Of a stretch of 64,000 bases of DNA, positions 36,364-49,066 are shown in pieces. Source of the stretch: Diploscapter coronatus. Taxonomy: Eukaryota; Nematoda; Chromadorea; Rhabditida; Rhabditidae. The stretch spans positions 8,021,201 to 8,085,200 of the forward strand of contig OZ038422.1 of the NCBI GenBank assembly GCA_964036155.1. The letters run 5' to 3'. Both the position numbers and the translations under genes were made by a program. Each line of letters begins with the position of its first letter. Positions within the stretch are counted from its first letter, which is position 1. A model generated the notes under the pieces. The model was given only the letters and a program-made list of their open reading frames with translations, was not told the origin of the DNA and made no database searches.

Positions 36364-38794
36364 ATGAAGAAATTGCTGATCGGATCTGCCTTGCTGGTGG
36401 CCAACTATTTGCTTCTGTTTCAACTCATTGGTGACAGTGTTTTCTTTGGCATTTGCAATTTCAGTTCGGCTCAAGTAGCAAAGGCAGATCGACTTTCTAT
36501 AATCTATGTCAACAATAGCTGCACAAAACGTGAGATTTCGTAGTCGATTTCAAAGCAAAATGGGTATTAGTATGAGTACTTTTTATAACTTTAGAAGAAA
36601 GTACTCGCATCCAAAGAAATACATTTCTAGTAAACTCCAAGTTGATAATCTTCAGATAATGTAACGACAAACGAATTGCCATACCATGATTTGCACATGA
36701 AATGGATGGCAGAAGGAGTCACAAAAGAAGTAAGAGACTTATGAATTTTCGAAATTTTAATAATTTCTAGAGTTACTCCAAAGTGAATATTTCTCTGGAA
36801 GCTGCCTACGAATATGTCGACCAAATTGCAATTCAAATCACTTCCCAGAATCTGTTCGGGTATAACATTACAAATAAATTCAGGAATAAAGTTGGGAGTT
36901 CAGTGAAAAAGTCTATTGCCACTATTTCGACTCGGACAAGAAGAAGATCGGGGAACCATTCGAATCGAACGTCTTTCCAGAGAGCGTAATTTACTGTCTA
37001 AGACGAGCAGGAACTAATTATGTATCGCTGACGAAGAAACCTAACGATACGCCAGAATATCCTATTCCTCTACTTGACAGAACAATGGGAAGTGAGTTTT
37101 TCTGTGAAGTTGAAGAAATATCATTTTTAATTCCACTTAAAAACTTTCTAAAAGGGAAAAGTTATTGTTTTAGAGCCTGAACATTACTTTTCCGTGTGCG
37201 TAGCTCCACTCTACGGAAACGAATCGAAATGGCTAATGATAGCAGAATTTGTTGAATGGTACAAATTGCAGGTATTCATTCTGTGAATTTTTGTTGAATT
37301 TGCAAGCCAGTTACTATTTAGGGTGCTACATATTTTTACTTCTATCTTGTTGAAATGAATGTGTATGATCGAATAATTCTTGACGATTATGTTAGGACTG
37401 GAGAAGCAGAAGTCGTCATTATGCACGATAGATTCGATCGACCTGGAGACCGATGGCAGATTCTTGAAATTCACGTAAATCTTGCAATAAATATTCGTCT
37501 TGAGATAGCTAGAATAGTTAACAAAGTCCAATTTTGATACAAAAAATGTCAAAAATTCATTTTTTTAAATCTTTAATTCAAAGTTAAAATTGAAATTTCT
37601 AAAGATCTATCGAAATTAAAACTTTTTAAAGTCAAAGACTAAATTCTTGCACTCACCAGTTCCAACTTTACGAATCTAATTTTTCTCGAAATTCATACCG
37701 ATATTTTCGAGTTTTCAGGACTGCATTCTACGATCCAGAGCTCACTCCAAATGGGCTGCGTTTGTAGACATCGATGAACGACTCACAATGACACGATACA
37801 AAGGAACGATTATAGACTACCTTAAGTAAAAATTCACAAAATTTTCCCAGAAAAAAGGATAAAATCTTCAGAAATATTACTGACAAATCTATCGGCAGTA
37901 TTCAATACAGACAAAGGTGGATTATGAAGACAGAAGAGCAGCCTAGGGAATACATCAATGCAACTGAAGTAAGAGCGAGAAAATCATAGACTGAAGGAAT
38001 CAATTGAAAGTTGTTGATGAAGATAAACTTCGCTGATAGTGGACTGAAAAATTTTGATGAAAAGAAGTCAAAATATTCATCGAGCATAAAAATTAAAGAA
38101 AATAAAAAAGAATTCTGTAGAAAAGATAATAGTTAGGGAAAAATCTTCCATTTTAGACAGTCAAGTGGATGACCACGCAGCGATACACCAATACAAGCTT
38201 CGTTGGGCCTCCTGGACACACTACCAAATGCATCGTGAGACCCGAAACAATTGGTGCCATGTTCATTCACACCCCGATGAGATTCTATCCTGGATTCAAA
38301 CAATACTCATTAGCTCCAGAAGAGGGGATTGTGAGGTTATTTTTTAGACATTATTGAAGTGCAAATAATAGAATTTTTCAAACTGAATAAAAATTCGCAC
38401 AATGAATTCAATAATTATGAATTTCATTTTCAACTTCATTCAAAGATATTCCTTGACATTGTGAAGCGCCGCAATAGTTTCTGACTATTAACTGCGTATA
38501 AAAAACGAAAAGACATTAACTTACATTATTCAATGATGGATTAATCCTGCCTCAATTTTCTTTAAAACATTCATTTACTTCTGCAATCACAAGAATTTAA
38601 TCGACTGTAATGGTTAATTTAGGCACTACCGCGATCAGAGATTAGGCGATTGGGGAAAGATTTGGCTAAAGGAAGTGGCCGCCTTTGGACCGTTTGAAGA
38701 CACTAAGTTAGAGGAAAACGTTTCGAAAAAGCTCGTTGAAGCCGTTGTCAAAAGAGTTAAATACGTCTACGGAAAAGCACAGAACGGGTATTAG
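36364..38794 (+). CDS. Glycosyltransferase family 92 (DUF23) protein
   Basis: Ten exons: 36364-36529, 36656-36729, 36771-36859, 36904-37091, 37174-37271, 37322-37474, 37719-37825, 37872-37968, 38157-38335 and 38623-38794, about 440 residues. It is a type II membrane protein with an anchor at residues 3-24. GT92 landmarks in order: CHYFDSDKK, FPESVIYC, HYFSVCVAPLYGNE, KWLMIAEFVEWYKLQGATYF, FVDIDER (about 271-277, the DxD-like motif) and HYRDQR (about 385). Exemplar: C. elegans GALT-1 is a GT92 that adds beta-1,4-galactose to core alpha-1,6-fucose of N-glycans. Nematodes have many paralogues of unknown specificity, so that exact activity is not assured here. The family length (400-500) fits a complete protein. 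All splice sites are GT-AG. Confidence 0.93.
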
Positions 38795-39859
38795 CTATTC
38801 TATGTAAGTTTGTAGAATGGCTTGGCACAGTCCAAAATTGATACCACCGAAAATGGCCCCAAACAATGTAATCGAGGGTGGAGAATTCGAAAATCATCAG
38901 AATGTATAAACAAAAACTGGTCAAAACCAATATCAAACGATCCAGCTCGACGAGCTGAGCAAGAATATCCAAAAAATAAATAAAAATATTTTTGCTAAAA
39001 CTAAAATTTGACAGATTTTCCAATATTTTCGATCAGTACACCTCGTAAAACGCAAGTGGTAATCGATTTTTGGGTAAAAATTAGGGATCGTTGTGAAAAA
39101 TTTCCAACTACAAAGTTGCTCAGCGTAAAATTCTGCATCGAATGAACCCCATATTGGCCCATGAATGTGAATCTAGAAAATTAATTAGCATAAGTAATTA
39201 CGGTAATTAGCTCGAAAAATGAATTAGTGCAAGTGTTTGATGGGACTCGTAGAAGCTTATTCGCCAAGTTTCAGCCCATTTTAATTCATTTTCATTTTTT
39301 GTTCCCTTTCCTTCTTTGTAAAGCTTGAGTCTTACAGATTGTCTTAAATAAAGAGTTTTCAAGTATTTAATTTAGAAAAATTTCTATCGTCACTTTTAAA
39401 TAATTTTCGTAGTGTTAACTTGTGTTCAGATCTAAATGGTCTGTAAATTTGTTAATCCCGGTGTATATGTTAAAGTAATAATTACGCAAGAATATTTTTC
39501 ATTTCTTATATTCCATTGTAAATGAGAATGCCTCTCTTTTCCTAGCGGGAAAAGGGGAGGTGCAAGCCTTTCGTCGTTGACTCTGGTCTTTGACTCTCTC
39601 GTTCTCTTCTCTTGCTACATTATTTTCACTCGCGGCTCGCACCATCGCTTCTGCCTTGAACAGTATGCGACGGCTTTTGTTATTTATAATGGACAATAAT
39701 AGTTTTTAAAATTTTTCTAAATATCGATTCGAATTAATTTAACTTTAAGAAAACGTGATTTTAGTATTCCATTTCTGCAGATATTTCAAATGAATATTCA
39801 GATATGAGCTGTAGATTTGGAGTTTATTATGATTTTTTTCAGAAAATTAGTGTGAAACG
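38795..39859. other. Intergenic, no gene seen
   Basis: Spacer between the GT92 and GT11 genes on the same strand, too long for a typical nematode operon gap. It contains a GC-richer patch at 39515-39670 with an open minus-strand frame but no family match, and a TTTTTTCAG at about 39833-39841 that would be the trans-splice acceptor of the next gene. Confidence 0.5.
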
Positions 39860-42835
39860 ATGGAAGTTGACGAGGAGAATTCAGCCACGTGTAAGTTTAT
39901 TCTATGCAATGATCATTATCAGCTACTTTTATCAATGATCAGTTACGAAAGTCTACCCGATTTTCAAAATTTTACTAATAATATCATTGGCGATCTACAT
40001 ATTCATTGGAAAGGAGTTTGGCCATATCACTAGCACTAATATTTTCCTGGTTACTCCCAATGAAACTATAAAGTAAGATCTTCAACTAATGAATAGACAA
40101 TGAAAATTTGAAAGTTATGAAGGGATTCATTTTTATATTTTCTCTAAATTATCGGATGAATATTTTCTAATTTTCTAGCTTTTTTATGTTCTATAAAACT
40201 CGTTGTCAATTTTATATCATACAAATAGCGCAATACGCACAATAATTTGAATTATTTTTCGATGCCATAATTGAAGTCTTCACATCTCAAGCCTTACAAT
40301 TGTGAAGTATTGTCACGGTCTGTTCAGAGTATTGAAATCTACCTACAATCGCACATCTGTATAAAACAATTCTAGTTCATATCAGCGGAAAATCTTTTAC
40401 GAGACCTTATGAAATATTATCTAATTGATTTTGCATTCCATATCACTTTGCGCCTATAACTAATTGATCGATTTTCCAGGACATTTTCACTCGATCCATG
40501 TTGTTCCCAGTTTGGAAATCAAGTGTTCAGAATAATGGCAGGTTACGGAATTGGAAGGTCCATCAACAGAGTGCATGTCTTTCGCATCGGAGAGCAATGC
40601 CGTGGTGATAATCTAAAGCAATTTCACAAGATAACGTCAGTATTCCCTAAAATGAAGGAAATTATGATCACGAATGTATGAATATAAGTCGTACTAAAAG
40701 TATTGAAACATTCGCATATTATAAGTTATATAGAAATCACAAACATTACATTGTGATTCCTGAAAATTTCTTGATAAAACCCAGTTAGAATTAATTTGAA
40801 CTTCATGTAGAAGAGAATTGTGATAAGTTCTAAAATTTCGAGATCTTTCCAAAAACTTTTGACGTTCCCTGTAATCAACAGAAAACAAAGTTTTGAGTAA
40901 AAATAAAAAAAGATGCTAATTTCTAAGAAAAATAAAAAGGCGTATTTTTGAGAAATAACAAAGAAGCTATTACGAATTAGTGGAAAAAAAGTAGTTTTGG
41001 AAAAAATGAGATTCAATATCGAAAGTCCATTTTTCATTTTTCATCCTAGTGTCTTGTCCGTACAAGGACAAAAACTGAAATAATAAAATTTTTATCGTTT
41101 GAAGACCTTTTTCTTTATTTGCTTAGACCGAGTCATACAAAATATACAATCGACGATTTTTGTACCAATTCCAAACCAAAAAGTCATTTAAAAAATTCCT
41201 AATTTAAAAAAAAAAAAAACTATAATAAATCAATCTGATGGATTTTTAAATCGAAATTTTAATTCAGGATGATTTTCCTAATATAACTGCTTACGATAGG
41301 GATGCAATTGACTTCGCATTTTATAAGGGGCAAACATCGTGTTGCACTTATGAAGATCCGAAAAAGTCAGTCATTTTTATCGAAACAGATTAGCGATTTC
41401 AATTTAGACGGCTTCTTTTTCGAGAGGAGACTCATCTCAATTTGCGACAGACATTCGTGTTGCATACGCGTTACTTCGAAGAATATATCGACGAACTTAT
41501 TCCTTACTTCGAATTTAGTAAAAGCACAGCCGAGAAGGGACAATTGGCTATAAAAGATATGAAACTGTAAACTAAAATAATTGAAAAATATGAATAATTC
41601 ATTAATTGATATTTTAGAAATACTTCGGCTGATCATTTGTGTGTACATATAAGAAGAACTGATCATCCATACCCATCTGAATTGGATTTCACAATTTCAG
41701 CTATAGACTTTCTCGTCAAGAAATTGGTAATATACTTATATTTATGAACTATGTATGTAAATATTAGTATTCTTTCAAATTTCATTCAGAACGTTGCAAA
41801 TGTGCTGATATTTGGAGATGACCACTTATTCATGAAAAATGTATCCGATATCGTCAACAAAAATCATAAGAATGTTAGCAAATTATAAATTTATAGAACT
41901 CTAATCCAACTTTCTTAATCTTTCTTTTTTAGTAGAATTATTAAATATGTTTATCTGTCCGAGCTTAGATTTTTGTGTCTGAGCAAAGAAATCCCCACAA
42001 ATTATACATGGTTCGAAAGGTAGCAGTGACCCGATGTGCAACGCATAATTTTTTTTATCGCGATTTGACTTTTTAATTAACATAGATGATAATTTTTTAT
42101 ATGTTTCGTTAGTTTCATCTTGATAAGAAATTGAATACAGGGTAGTCTTATTATTCAAAATGAATCTCACAAAAGTTTTAAACCAATCCAATTTTAAAAC
42201 AATCAATGACAAACAACTCCCTCATTCATCATTTTTGATAATTACCAATTCATCTAGAAGATGTTGCTTCTTATTCAATTTCAATTCAAGTCTAATTAGC
42301 TAATTTTGCATTCAAAATTATCCATTATATAAGAAAAGCAGTTTTTACCACAAATTAGCATATTGCCAATGTAAAATCGATCTAACGAGCTTTGAGAGCG
42401 CGTGTTTTATGACCACCGAGGCCCGGATAGGTTCTATTTAGTCTTGAAATACGAAGATCAAAAGAATTATAATTTATTGCATCATTGCATCTTAATTTTG
42501 ACTTAAATATATCATACTTTTATTTTAGGTAACTGCAATAATTAGCACAAATCAAGATTTTGGAGCAGACTTCTATATTTCCTCGAAAGTCTGCACTTCT
42601 TTTCTAATGACCGTTCCTGAATCGAGTTCTGGATGGATGTTATCATTTATGAGCAAGAATCAATCACAAGTATTCTATGATGAAGATATCTGGGACATTT
42701 TCCTAGTAGAAGATAAAGGATATCATAGGTAGAAAGTGGCAAATTTATAAATTAATAAAAATAAATGTTCACTTTAGATATATGTGGCACCCACTGAAAA
42801 TATTTCCAAATAAAACTGGAGTAATAACGTCCTAA
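39860..42835 (+). CDS. GT11 (alpha-1,2-fucosyltransferase-like) glycosyltransferase
   Basis: Nine exons: 39860-39890, 39943-40072, 40480-40675, 41268-41365, 41408-41566, 41618-41726, 41790-41873, 42529-42728 and 42778-42835, about 354 residues. A short cytosolic tail is followed by a membrane anchor at about residues 19-34. Family motifs: SQFGNQVFRIMAGYG (residues 63-77, matching the GNQMFQYA motif of GT11), VHIRRTDHP (about 214-222, the GDP-fucose-binding HxRRxD block), VLIFGDDHLF, and an SSSGWMLSF block equivalent to STFSWWGAWL. Predicted to transfer fucose from GDP-Fuc to galactose in the Golgi; nematodes carry an expanded set of these. The ATG is 18 bp after TTTTTTCAG, consistent with trans-splicing. 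Intron 7 (41874-42528) is long but shows no clear element. Confidence 0.9.
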
Positions 42836-43809
42836 TCGAATTATTTTAAACGAAACTATAACTCTTCGTTCGCTCATCGTTTTAGGTGTCAACCTTCGGT
42901 TAGTGGTTGTTTTGTCAAGTTTTTCTTGTCTCTACTATATCATTTTCCTAAACTCGCTGAAAAACATTGACTTTGTTAATTTTTGAAAATAAAAATTGAT
43001 TATTTTGATATTTGATACTTTCTTAATCAGAATGAAAGATTTTTCTATTTCGCGAATTTTTATTTGCAGGGCTGTAAATTTGAAAAATTATCGAAAATGG
43101 CGATTTTTGCAACAACAAAAAACATTGCGAAAATGAATAAAAACAGATCACGGTAAAAAATAAGTAAATTGACGGCACGATATTGATTTTCAAGCAAGTG
43201 AGAAAAAAGTTGTAACATTGCGACATTTCCAAATGTCCGTTAGTCTTTGATTTAAAGATTCTGATGTTGTTTTTTTATTTCGAAATCGAAAGTTCTGGTC
43301 ACTAAAATAATACCTTTGATCAGATCGTGTTACATGAATTCTCAATGTTATATTTTTCACATCGTTGAACCTATTAAGAGTGAATGTCAGGATTATTCAA
43401 GGGGGCGTGCGTTGTCCACCAAACTTTTTGGTGGACAATGCAACGGACTCGATTGAAATTAACGATTATATGTGCTTGGCAAAGCGAAAAGAAGAAGGAA
43501 GAAGGAAAAGACGTACAGGTTGTCATGAAGGCATATGTTCCATAGCACTCCATCTAGAAGTCTGTACTCTGTGAAAAGTCTTACACAACGATCGTCTTAC
43601 TTATAATTTAATCTAAACGCATATTTTTCGCCAGACAATCGACAACCGCCTTTAATCGATAAGCTAAACGCCACAAAAATACTAATAAGAGAAAATTGGT
43701 AGATTTTCGCGGTAAACAAATGCCAATGAAAAATAATTGAAATAATTTATTCCCTATCTATCTGAATATACATTGCGAATTTTATAGAAGAAATATACTA
43801 CCCGTAAAA
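42836..43809. other. Convergent intergenic with a TTAA-element end and hairpin
   Basis: At 43374 TTAA is followed by GAGTGAATGTCAGG, the terminus of the family-1 TTAA element, but no opposite end is found, so it is a fragment. A hairpin at about 43406-43445 pairs GTTGTCCACCAAA with TTTGGTGGACAATGC. No gene seen. Confidence 0.55.
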
Positions 43810-45657
43810 TTATATTCTACCCAATTTTTTCACTACTTCGGCATTTGCGTATTTGTTTAGACATCTTTGATCCCGAATATTGACGAAGTAAAGTCGCATC
43901 CAACCTGGACGCGATCCTCTGGAATATAAATCAGGGATGACAAAAATACTCTACATGTTAATGACAGTTTTTAATAGTGCTAATGTAGAAAATGAAATTT
44001 TGATAATTTCAAAAAGAATAAACTTCGCTAGAGTTTTTTTTCTCAAGATTGTCGCTTAAATAGTTCATTTTAGGCTTGGGTTATGTGATCAGTGATCACT
44101 CTTCAATAACTTTCATTCCAACCTTATTGCAGCATATCTTCCATCTTCAAGCAGCTGGAAGAAAAAGTCCCTAGTCATTTTATAATGCGCCTCATTACGA
44201 CCGTGAATCTGAATACCATTACGAAATTATTACACGCATAGAAGATTTGGAAAAGTAACCGCGTAACAAGCAAAACTATAAATGGTGGAACTTTGACAAC
44301 GAGAAAGGTGAATATGAAAATATCGTTTTGTAAACCAATTCACATGGTAGTTACGCGACTAATTTTCCAATTTGCTTTTATATAGATTTAGAGAAATATT
44401 TTTTTAAAAAATTATATTGCCCACTTCGAAGTTTATCTGGCAAACTGTGATATCGTTCTCGTCCAGTACTCCTCCGTAGAAGAAATAGTTCAGGAAGCCA
44501 AATTCACCACCCTCAGCATCTATCCATATATCGTCAAAAAACTGAAGTTTTAAGATTATTAGATGATAGTAACAGTCTAGAAATTAGAAATAGATACTTC
44601 TATGATTATTTGACTGATGAAAACATACCTTAATTTTGAGTATTTCCACAAGGAAATATTTCAAACTTAGAACTGGGACATCTTTGTGGACGTAAGATCC
44701 TGGGATTTTATGAACATGGATGTTTGATGAAAGATCGATGACTAACCATTGACAAGAACATGAGCGTCAAGAATGCCCGCTTCTCCACTCAATGCAAAGT
44801 TGAAGAATGTTCCAATTTGACCGAATAGCTCTGCATTTGGATAATGGATCGGATCAGCTCCATAGAATTCCACTGGTGATTTTGAGGCCTGCAAAAAATT
44901 TAAAAAAAACCACTTCATGTTATTGAGTTGCATACATTCCTCAGCTGCAATTCAGAATCGGTATCATTTCCGATGCCGAATGAGAGAATCACGGATTTTT
45001 CGTTCTGAAATGTGCTTCATGATATTTTATGGAAAATTGTAGAAAATTTGTATGAACGTACATTGACAGGAAGGATATGGCACTTGGTCTCTCCACCATG
45101 ATTTGTGAAGTAGCGAAAATCGAAGATTTTACTATCACTCCAAATTGGCCAACATTTTTCTACAGTGTGAGGCATTTCTCTACTCCATAGCTGAATTTCG
45201 ATGAGTTAGAAGAAAATCACAATACAAAGTTTCTATTTTCAAAGCCTAGCGTTGTTCGCTCATAATTTGCATAAGCTCAAGCCTATGACAAAAGTTCAAA
45301 ATACTATGCAATAGCTTCATTTACGATGAGAAACGTCATACATATTGTTATGACAGACGTACGAAAGTTTTCAGGAGAGGTGAATCTATTTTCACCTGAT
45401 CTTGCAATAGAAATATAATCAGACCTGTTTTCCAGTTTATTCATGCTTACCGCGGTGTAGTTATTCTTGAATGGTTCGATATTTTGAAGTATGCATTTCT
45501 TCCATTCACTATAGATTGATTCGAGTTGTTGTGAATATTGCTCACTAGCTTTGGAATGATAATGACTTCGCGGAATAGCATAGTGCATAATTTCTTTAAA
45601 GTATAGAAAACCAATCAGAGCGAGTATCAAATAGTAAAGGAATACAATTTTCTTCAT
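43810..45657 (-). CDS. FkbM-type methyltransferase domain protein, complete paralogue
   Basis: Eight exons, minus strand: 45451-45657, 45062-45190, 44936-45004, 44747-44888, 44629-44699, 44425-44541, 44123-44208 and 43810-43918, about 309 residues. Residues 5-20 form an N-terminal membrane anchor, so this is a type II secretory-pathway protein. The domain shows CHILPVN, VILSFGIGND (the SAM-binding glycine loop), FYGADPIH, IWIDAEGGE (about 211-219), ITVCQINFE and LLEDGRYA. The exon borders match the partial gene at 202-1237. The start codon directly abuts TTTATTCAG, so after trans-splicing only the leader would precede the ATG. The exon ending at 44425 uses a weak GTGGGC donor. Likely a sugar O-methyltransferase by analogy with FkbM; no substrate is known for nematode members. 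Confidence 0.87.
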
Positions 45658-46498
45658 CTGAATAAAGACAGTTAGCAATTTAATCTTCGGAATACGGAAT
45701 GAGTGGTACAACCGATATAACTTCTAAAATCGAAATGCAAGCATCGGATATCAGACCTTTTCTAACTTTCGCGAAATATCACAAGCATTCACATCCATAA
45801 TTTTCAAACAAGTTTCGACACACATGCAGTTGAAAAATAATGTTTGAGATGATCTTGTGATTTCTTGTGAAAATCAGCTCATTCACGATTAAAGATAAAT
45901 ATCAGGTATAGTACTCTCTCGAATTAATTTCTTTCTTGCACAATACAAAAGTTTTGGAGAATTATGTAAATGCACAGTGCTATGGACAATAAGTTTGAGG
46001 TACGACGTAACACAGTTCATTTTGAAAGAAGAGTAACATTAATTGTTGCAAAAAAGAAACTAGAATATCATAATTTATGTAAAGGTGCACTCCATAATCA
46101 AAAATATACTCATATAATGGATAAAATTTCGAGTAAATCGATAATTTAAAAAATCCAAATTAACATTACGTTTTATAATTCAATGAAACAGCCAGATATC
46201 CACAATGCACTGACTAAGGGAAGTATGTGACCCCGGGATCTAACTTCGAAATGAAACCTATACCATCGGATAGAGCTCGTCGAGTTGTAGAAGAATATAT
46301 AATTTTGTTTTGCCACAAAACCACCTGCTGTCTGTAGCCACGCCCACAAAATACTAGGGAACTGCACTATAAGGAGGTGCGTTCAAGGGAAAGGCGCAAA
46401 AATATGGCACTGGAGTAGCGGCGTGGCCTAGTGTAAGTGCGATGGGTCTTGGCATATAATGCGTTTGCATTTTGCCAATAACTTCAGTTTTTCTATTT

Positions 46499-46686
46499 CT
46501 ATAATGGACTGTGAGTAGGTGGATATTGCATACTTTGCAATTCGCTTTTCTTTTCCTTCATTATTTCTTTTCTCTTCGCTCTTGTTTTCTTTTCGCCTCT
46601 CCGGGAAAGTGTAGAGAAATAGAGGCGGGGTATGGGGAAGCAAGTTGCAAAGATTATGCAATATTCACTTACTCACAGTCCACTAT
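46499..46686. mobile_element. MITE nested at the edge of a TTAA element
   Basis: TATAATGGACTGTGAGTAGG opens it and the mirror of TATAGTGGACTGTGAGTAAG closes it, 188 bp, with arms of about 45 bp. It abuts, and probably inserted into, the family-2 TTAA element that continues at 46687. 45658-46498 upstream is AT-rich; a tRNA-like word (GTGGCCTAGTG) occurs near 46425. Confidence 0.82.
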
Positions 46687-46881
46687 ACCTCCTGTTTACA
46701 GTCAAATCGTTAAAACTCCCAGCTTTGACCTCCACCTAGCCTCGCTCACTTTAAGGGGTGGGGGGCCTGATCTTTCCATTTTTATGATTAGAGCCCATAT
46801 TGGTTTGGTTCGGATTCAGAAGACTTTTGCAATTGTCCAAACCCCCTTTGACAGTTGTTCCGTTTATTAGTGGAACGGGTC
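46687..46881 (-). mobile_element. Family-2 TTAA element, truncated end
   Basis: Reverse-orientation match to the left end of the element at 59853-60754 (shared CTGTCAAAGGGGGT, ACAATTGCAAAAGT, CCGAACCAAAC, ACAGGAGGTA). TTAA is present at the outer end (46882-46885 region). The inner end is cut by the adjacent MITE. Confidence 0.8.
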
Positions 46882-46961
46882 TTAATGTCCTGACAGTTTT
46901 TTCATTAAGTGAAGATATTATCTTTCAGGGTATACAACATAAATCAATTGAGCAGATATGA

Positions 46962-47203
46962 ATGTTTTTATTTGATTATCTAATAATCCACTTTATGAAA
47001 TCCTTTCCTCGGTTTTCGATTTTTTCTATTGGGAAGGACCATCAGACATTGATTTTTAGTAGAAGAATGAAAACAAAGGATTCGATAATTCGAGGACAAA
47101 TGAACAAATATATCCTTCATGTGGTCATGCTTTCGATCGAAAATTCAATAGGGTACATCAATTCTGTAATTCTTTATTCGAGGGATTTTAAAAATTTAAG
47201 ATA
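46962..47203 (+). repeat. Inverted dispersed repeat E, copy 1
   Basis: About 240 bp matching 52720-52960 in reverse orientation (shared TTTATTTGATTATC, AAATGAACAAATAT, CATGCTTTCGA, AAAATTCAATAG). No ends defined. Confidence 0.65.
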
Positions 47204-47247
47204 AGCAAAAAACACATATACAAATTATAATATTAATTTTAAACATT

Positions 47248-48076
47248 CTATTGTTCAATAATGTCTCCGTTCTTGTCTGTTTGCAATTTTATCCACTCTG
47301 GAAGTTGCTCTAAAAATAAACTTTCAAAATGGCAAACTTTTCGGGTAGTAATCGCCAAGATCCATTTCGAGCCGGACTGCATCGTTCGTTTGAAATATAT
47401 CCCTGTAAAATGCCTGAGCTCCATCCTTTGCCAAATAGGCAATCCAGAATCCGAAAGTTGACGAAGGAGCTGAAAGGAATTAACGTGATTTCACTAAATC
47501 TAGAAATTGAACAAAATCGAAGCTTTAGAATGAGTATTAGCTTTTTTGTAAAGTTATATTTTTGTCGATTACTATCTAACCTAATATAAGATACCCGGTC
47601 AATTTTCTCTAACATTCAAACAATGCGGTTATTCTTGCGAGTAAAAGCAAATAGTTACTGATTGATTATTCAATTGTTCACGTGCCTGTAATGAGCACCA
47701 CATCGCAAAAGTTGTGAGAAAAACTGAGATCCGCTTCAGGGGAGCGTGTGGGAGTGATGAAGACTTCGTATTGCATGGATCGTTTGGGTGAATAGAGAGA
47801 ATCATTCCTGTTCCCATATGGATGGATAATGTCCTTGGAATTAACTACCTTGTCTGCAAATCAGTAATTTTGGTTTTATTTCCTATCAAATATTTGAATA
47901 TCGAGAACTTCAACGTAAAAGCATTAATTTTATACATCACAGATGGAATAATCACTAATTTGGGCTAAAATATTTTTTCCTTTAAATTCGTCATTAAAAT
48001 ATCCTGCTCATGACTTACCGAAAGCAGTGGTTATTTTGTGATGGAATTGTACAGATCGACGGATGCTCATTTCGAG
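47248..48076 (-). pseudogene. C-terminal part of a second GT11-like gene
   Basis: Four exons join in phase on the minus strand: about 48019-48076, 47686-47853, 47338-47469 and 47248-47309, ending in TAG. The encoded part reads IRRSVQFHHK, then a DIIHPYGNRND stretch, FCDVVLITAPSSTFGFWIAYL (the GT11 C-terminal STFxWW-type block) and a short tail. The intron at 47470-47685 uses a GC donor (CAG/GCACGT). No N-terminal exons carrying the membrane anchor or the GNQ motif were found upstream, where an unrelated membrane-protein gene starts ending at 49067. Either the N-terminus has been lost (a relic) or its exons escape detection in AT-rich DNA. Confidence 0.6.
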
Positions 48077-49066
48077 TAAATAAAATTTTGATAAAAATAA
48101 AAAAAAACAAAAAGATCAATCAATATTTGAATAATTTAATTAATTTTATAGCGGAACATGTAGAAAGAAAAATTGATTTCTTGTTTGTCACAAAAAATCT
48201 ATTCATTGCATTTTAGACCACTTGCTGTTTGTTTTTTTCGGTTTGATTTACGAACACATTATTTATTTTTTACTCCGGTCTAATTTTATGAATACCACAA
48301 TTTTATAGAAATACTTATTAAATTTATGAAAAATTAATAACCTAATGAACAGTGGATAAAAGATAGAATAAAATTTGTAGAGTATGCAATTTTATGTAAT
48401 TGTAAAAATTATTAGCGAAAATAAACATCAGGAAAATGTCGATCAGATATTGCTATAATTTGCATTGAAGAACTCATTTCCGAGCTGCCTTCTAATTTTA
48501 TTGTCATACCAATGCTAAATAAAGAACTTGACTGTTATTATATTAATAGCTTCAATAATTATAATTGAATTTTAAATTTTACATTAGTTTTATCCATTTA
48601 TGAATTATTACCATTGTTTTTAATTTATTCAATATACTTCTTTCGACCAAATTTTATTAAAAAAATCGAATGATATCAGAATTTTATTCTTAACTTCGAT
48701 AATCTTTTATAATTATTAGGTTAAGGAAAAACTCCTGCAATACTAAATTTCTAATTAACTAAAGAGCTAGTCTGGAACAATCAAACTGAAAACTGACGAA
48801 AATATTCTAAATTATGTGCTCTGATATTTGCAAAATTTCAACTGGATTCGAATTTTTCTAATAACCTTCTAATATGTGAATACGACGAAAATTACCAATA
48901 AAAATGAAAAAAAAACATTCATAGTACTTCCAAAATAAATCGAATCTGGTTGGAGTTTTGGGGATATTTAGTTCTTACAATTTGGAAAAATTTTAATTTT
49001 TAGCCCTATTGGTTTAGTCTAGCTTTGTAGATTAAATTCGAAATTTAGTGTCGCAAGACCTTTTCC

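Noticed and set aside
39499..39696. Charged minus-strand ORF (AASENNVAREENERVK)
   Set aside because: Isolated, intronless, in a GC-richer patch that looks like a degenerate repeat; no supporting exons.
43406..43445. Hairpin considered as a histone 3' stem-loop
   Set aside because: The stem sequence does not match the histone consensus and no histone gene is nearby; likely part of the TTAA-element fragment.
46173..46367. 64-codon minus-strand ORF beginning MQFPSILWAWLQ
   Set aside because: No splice context, no recognisable domain; located between repeats.
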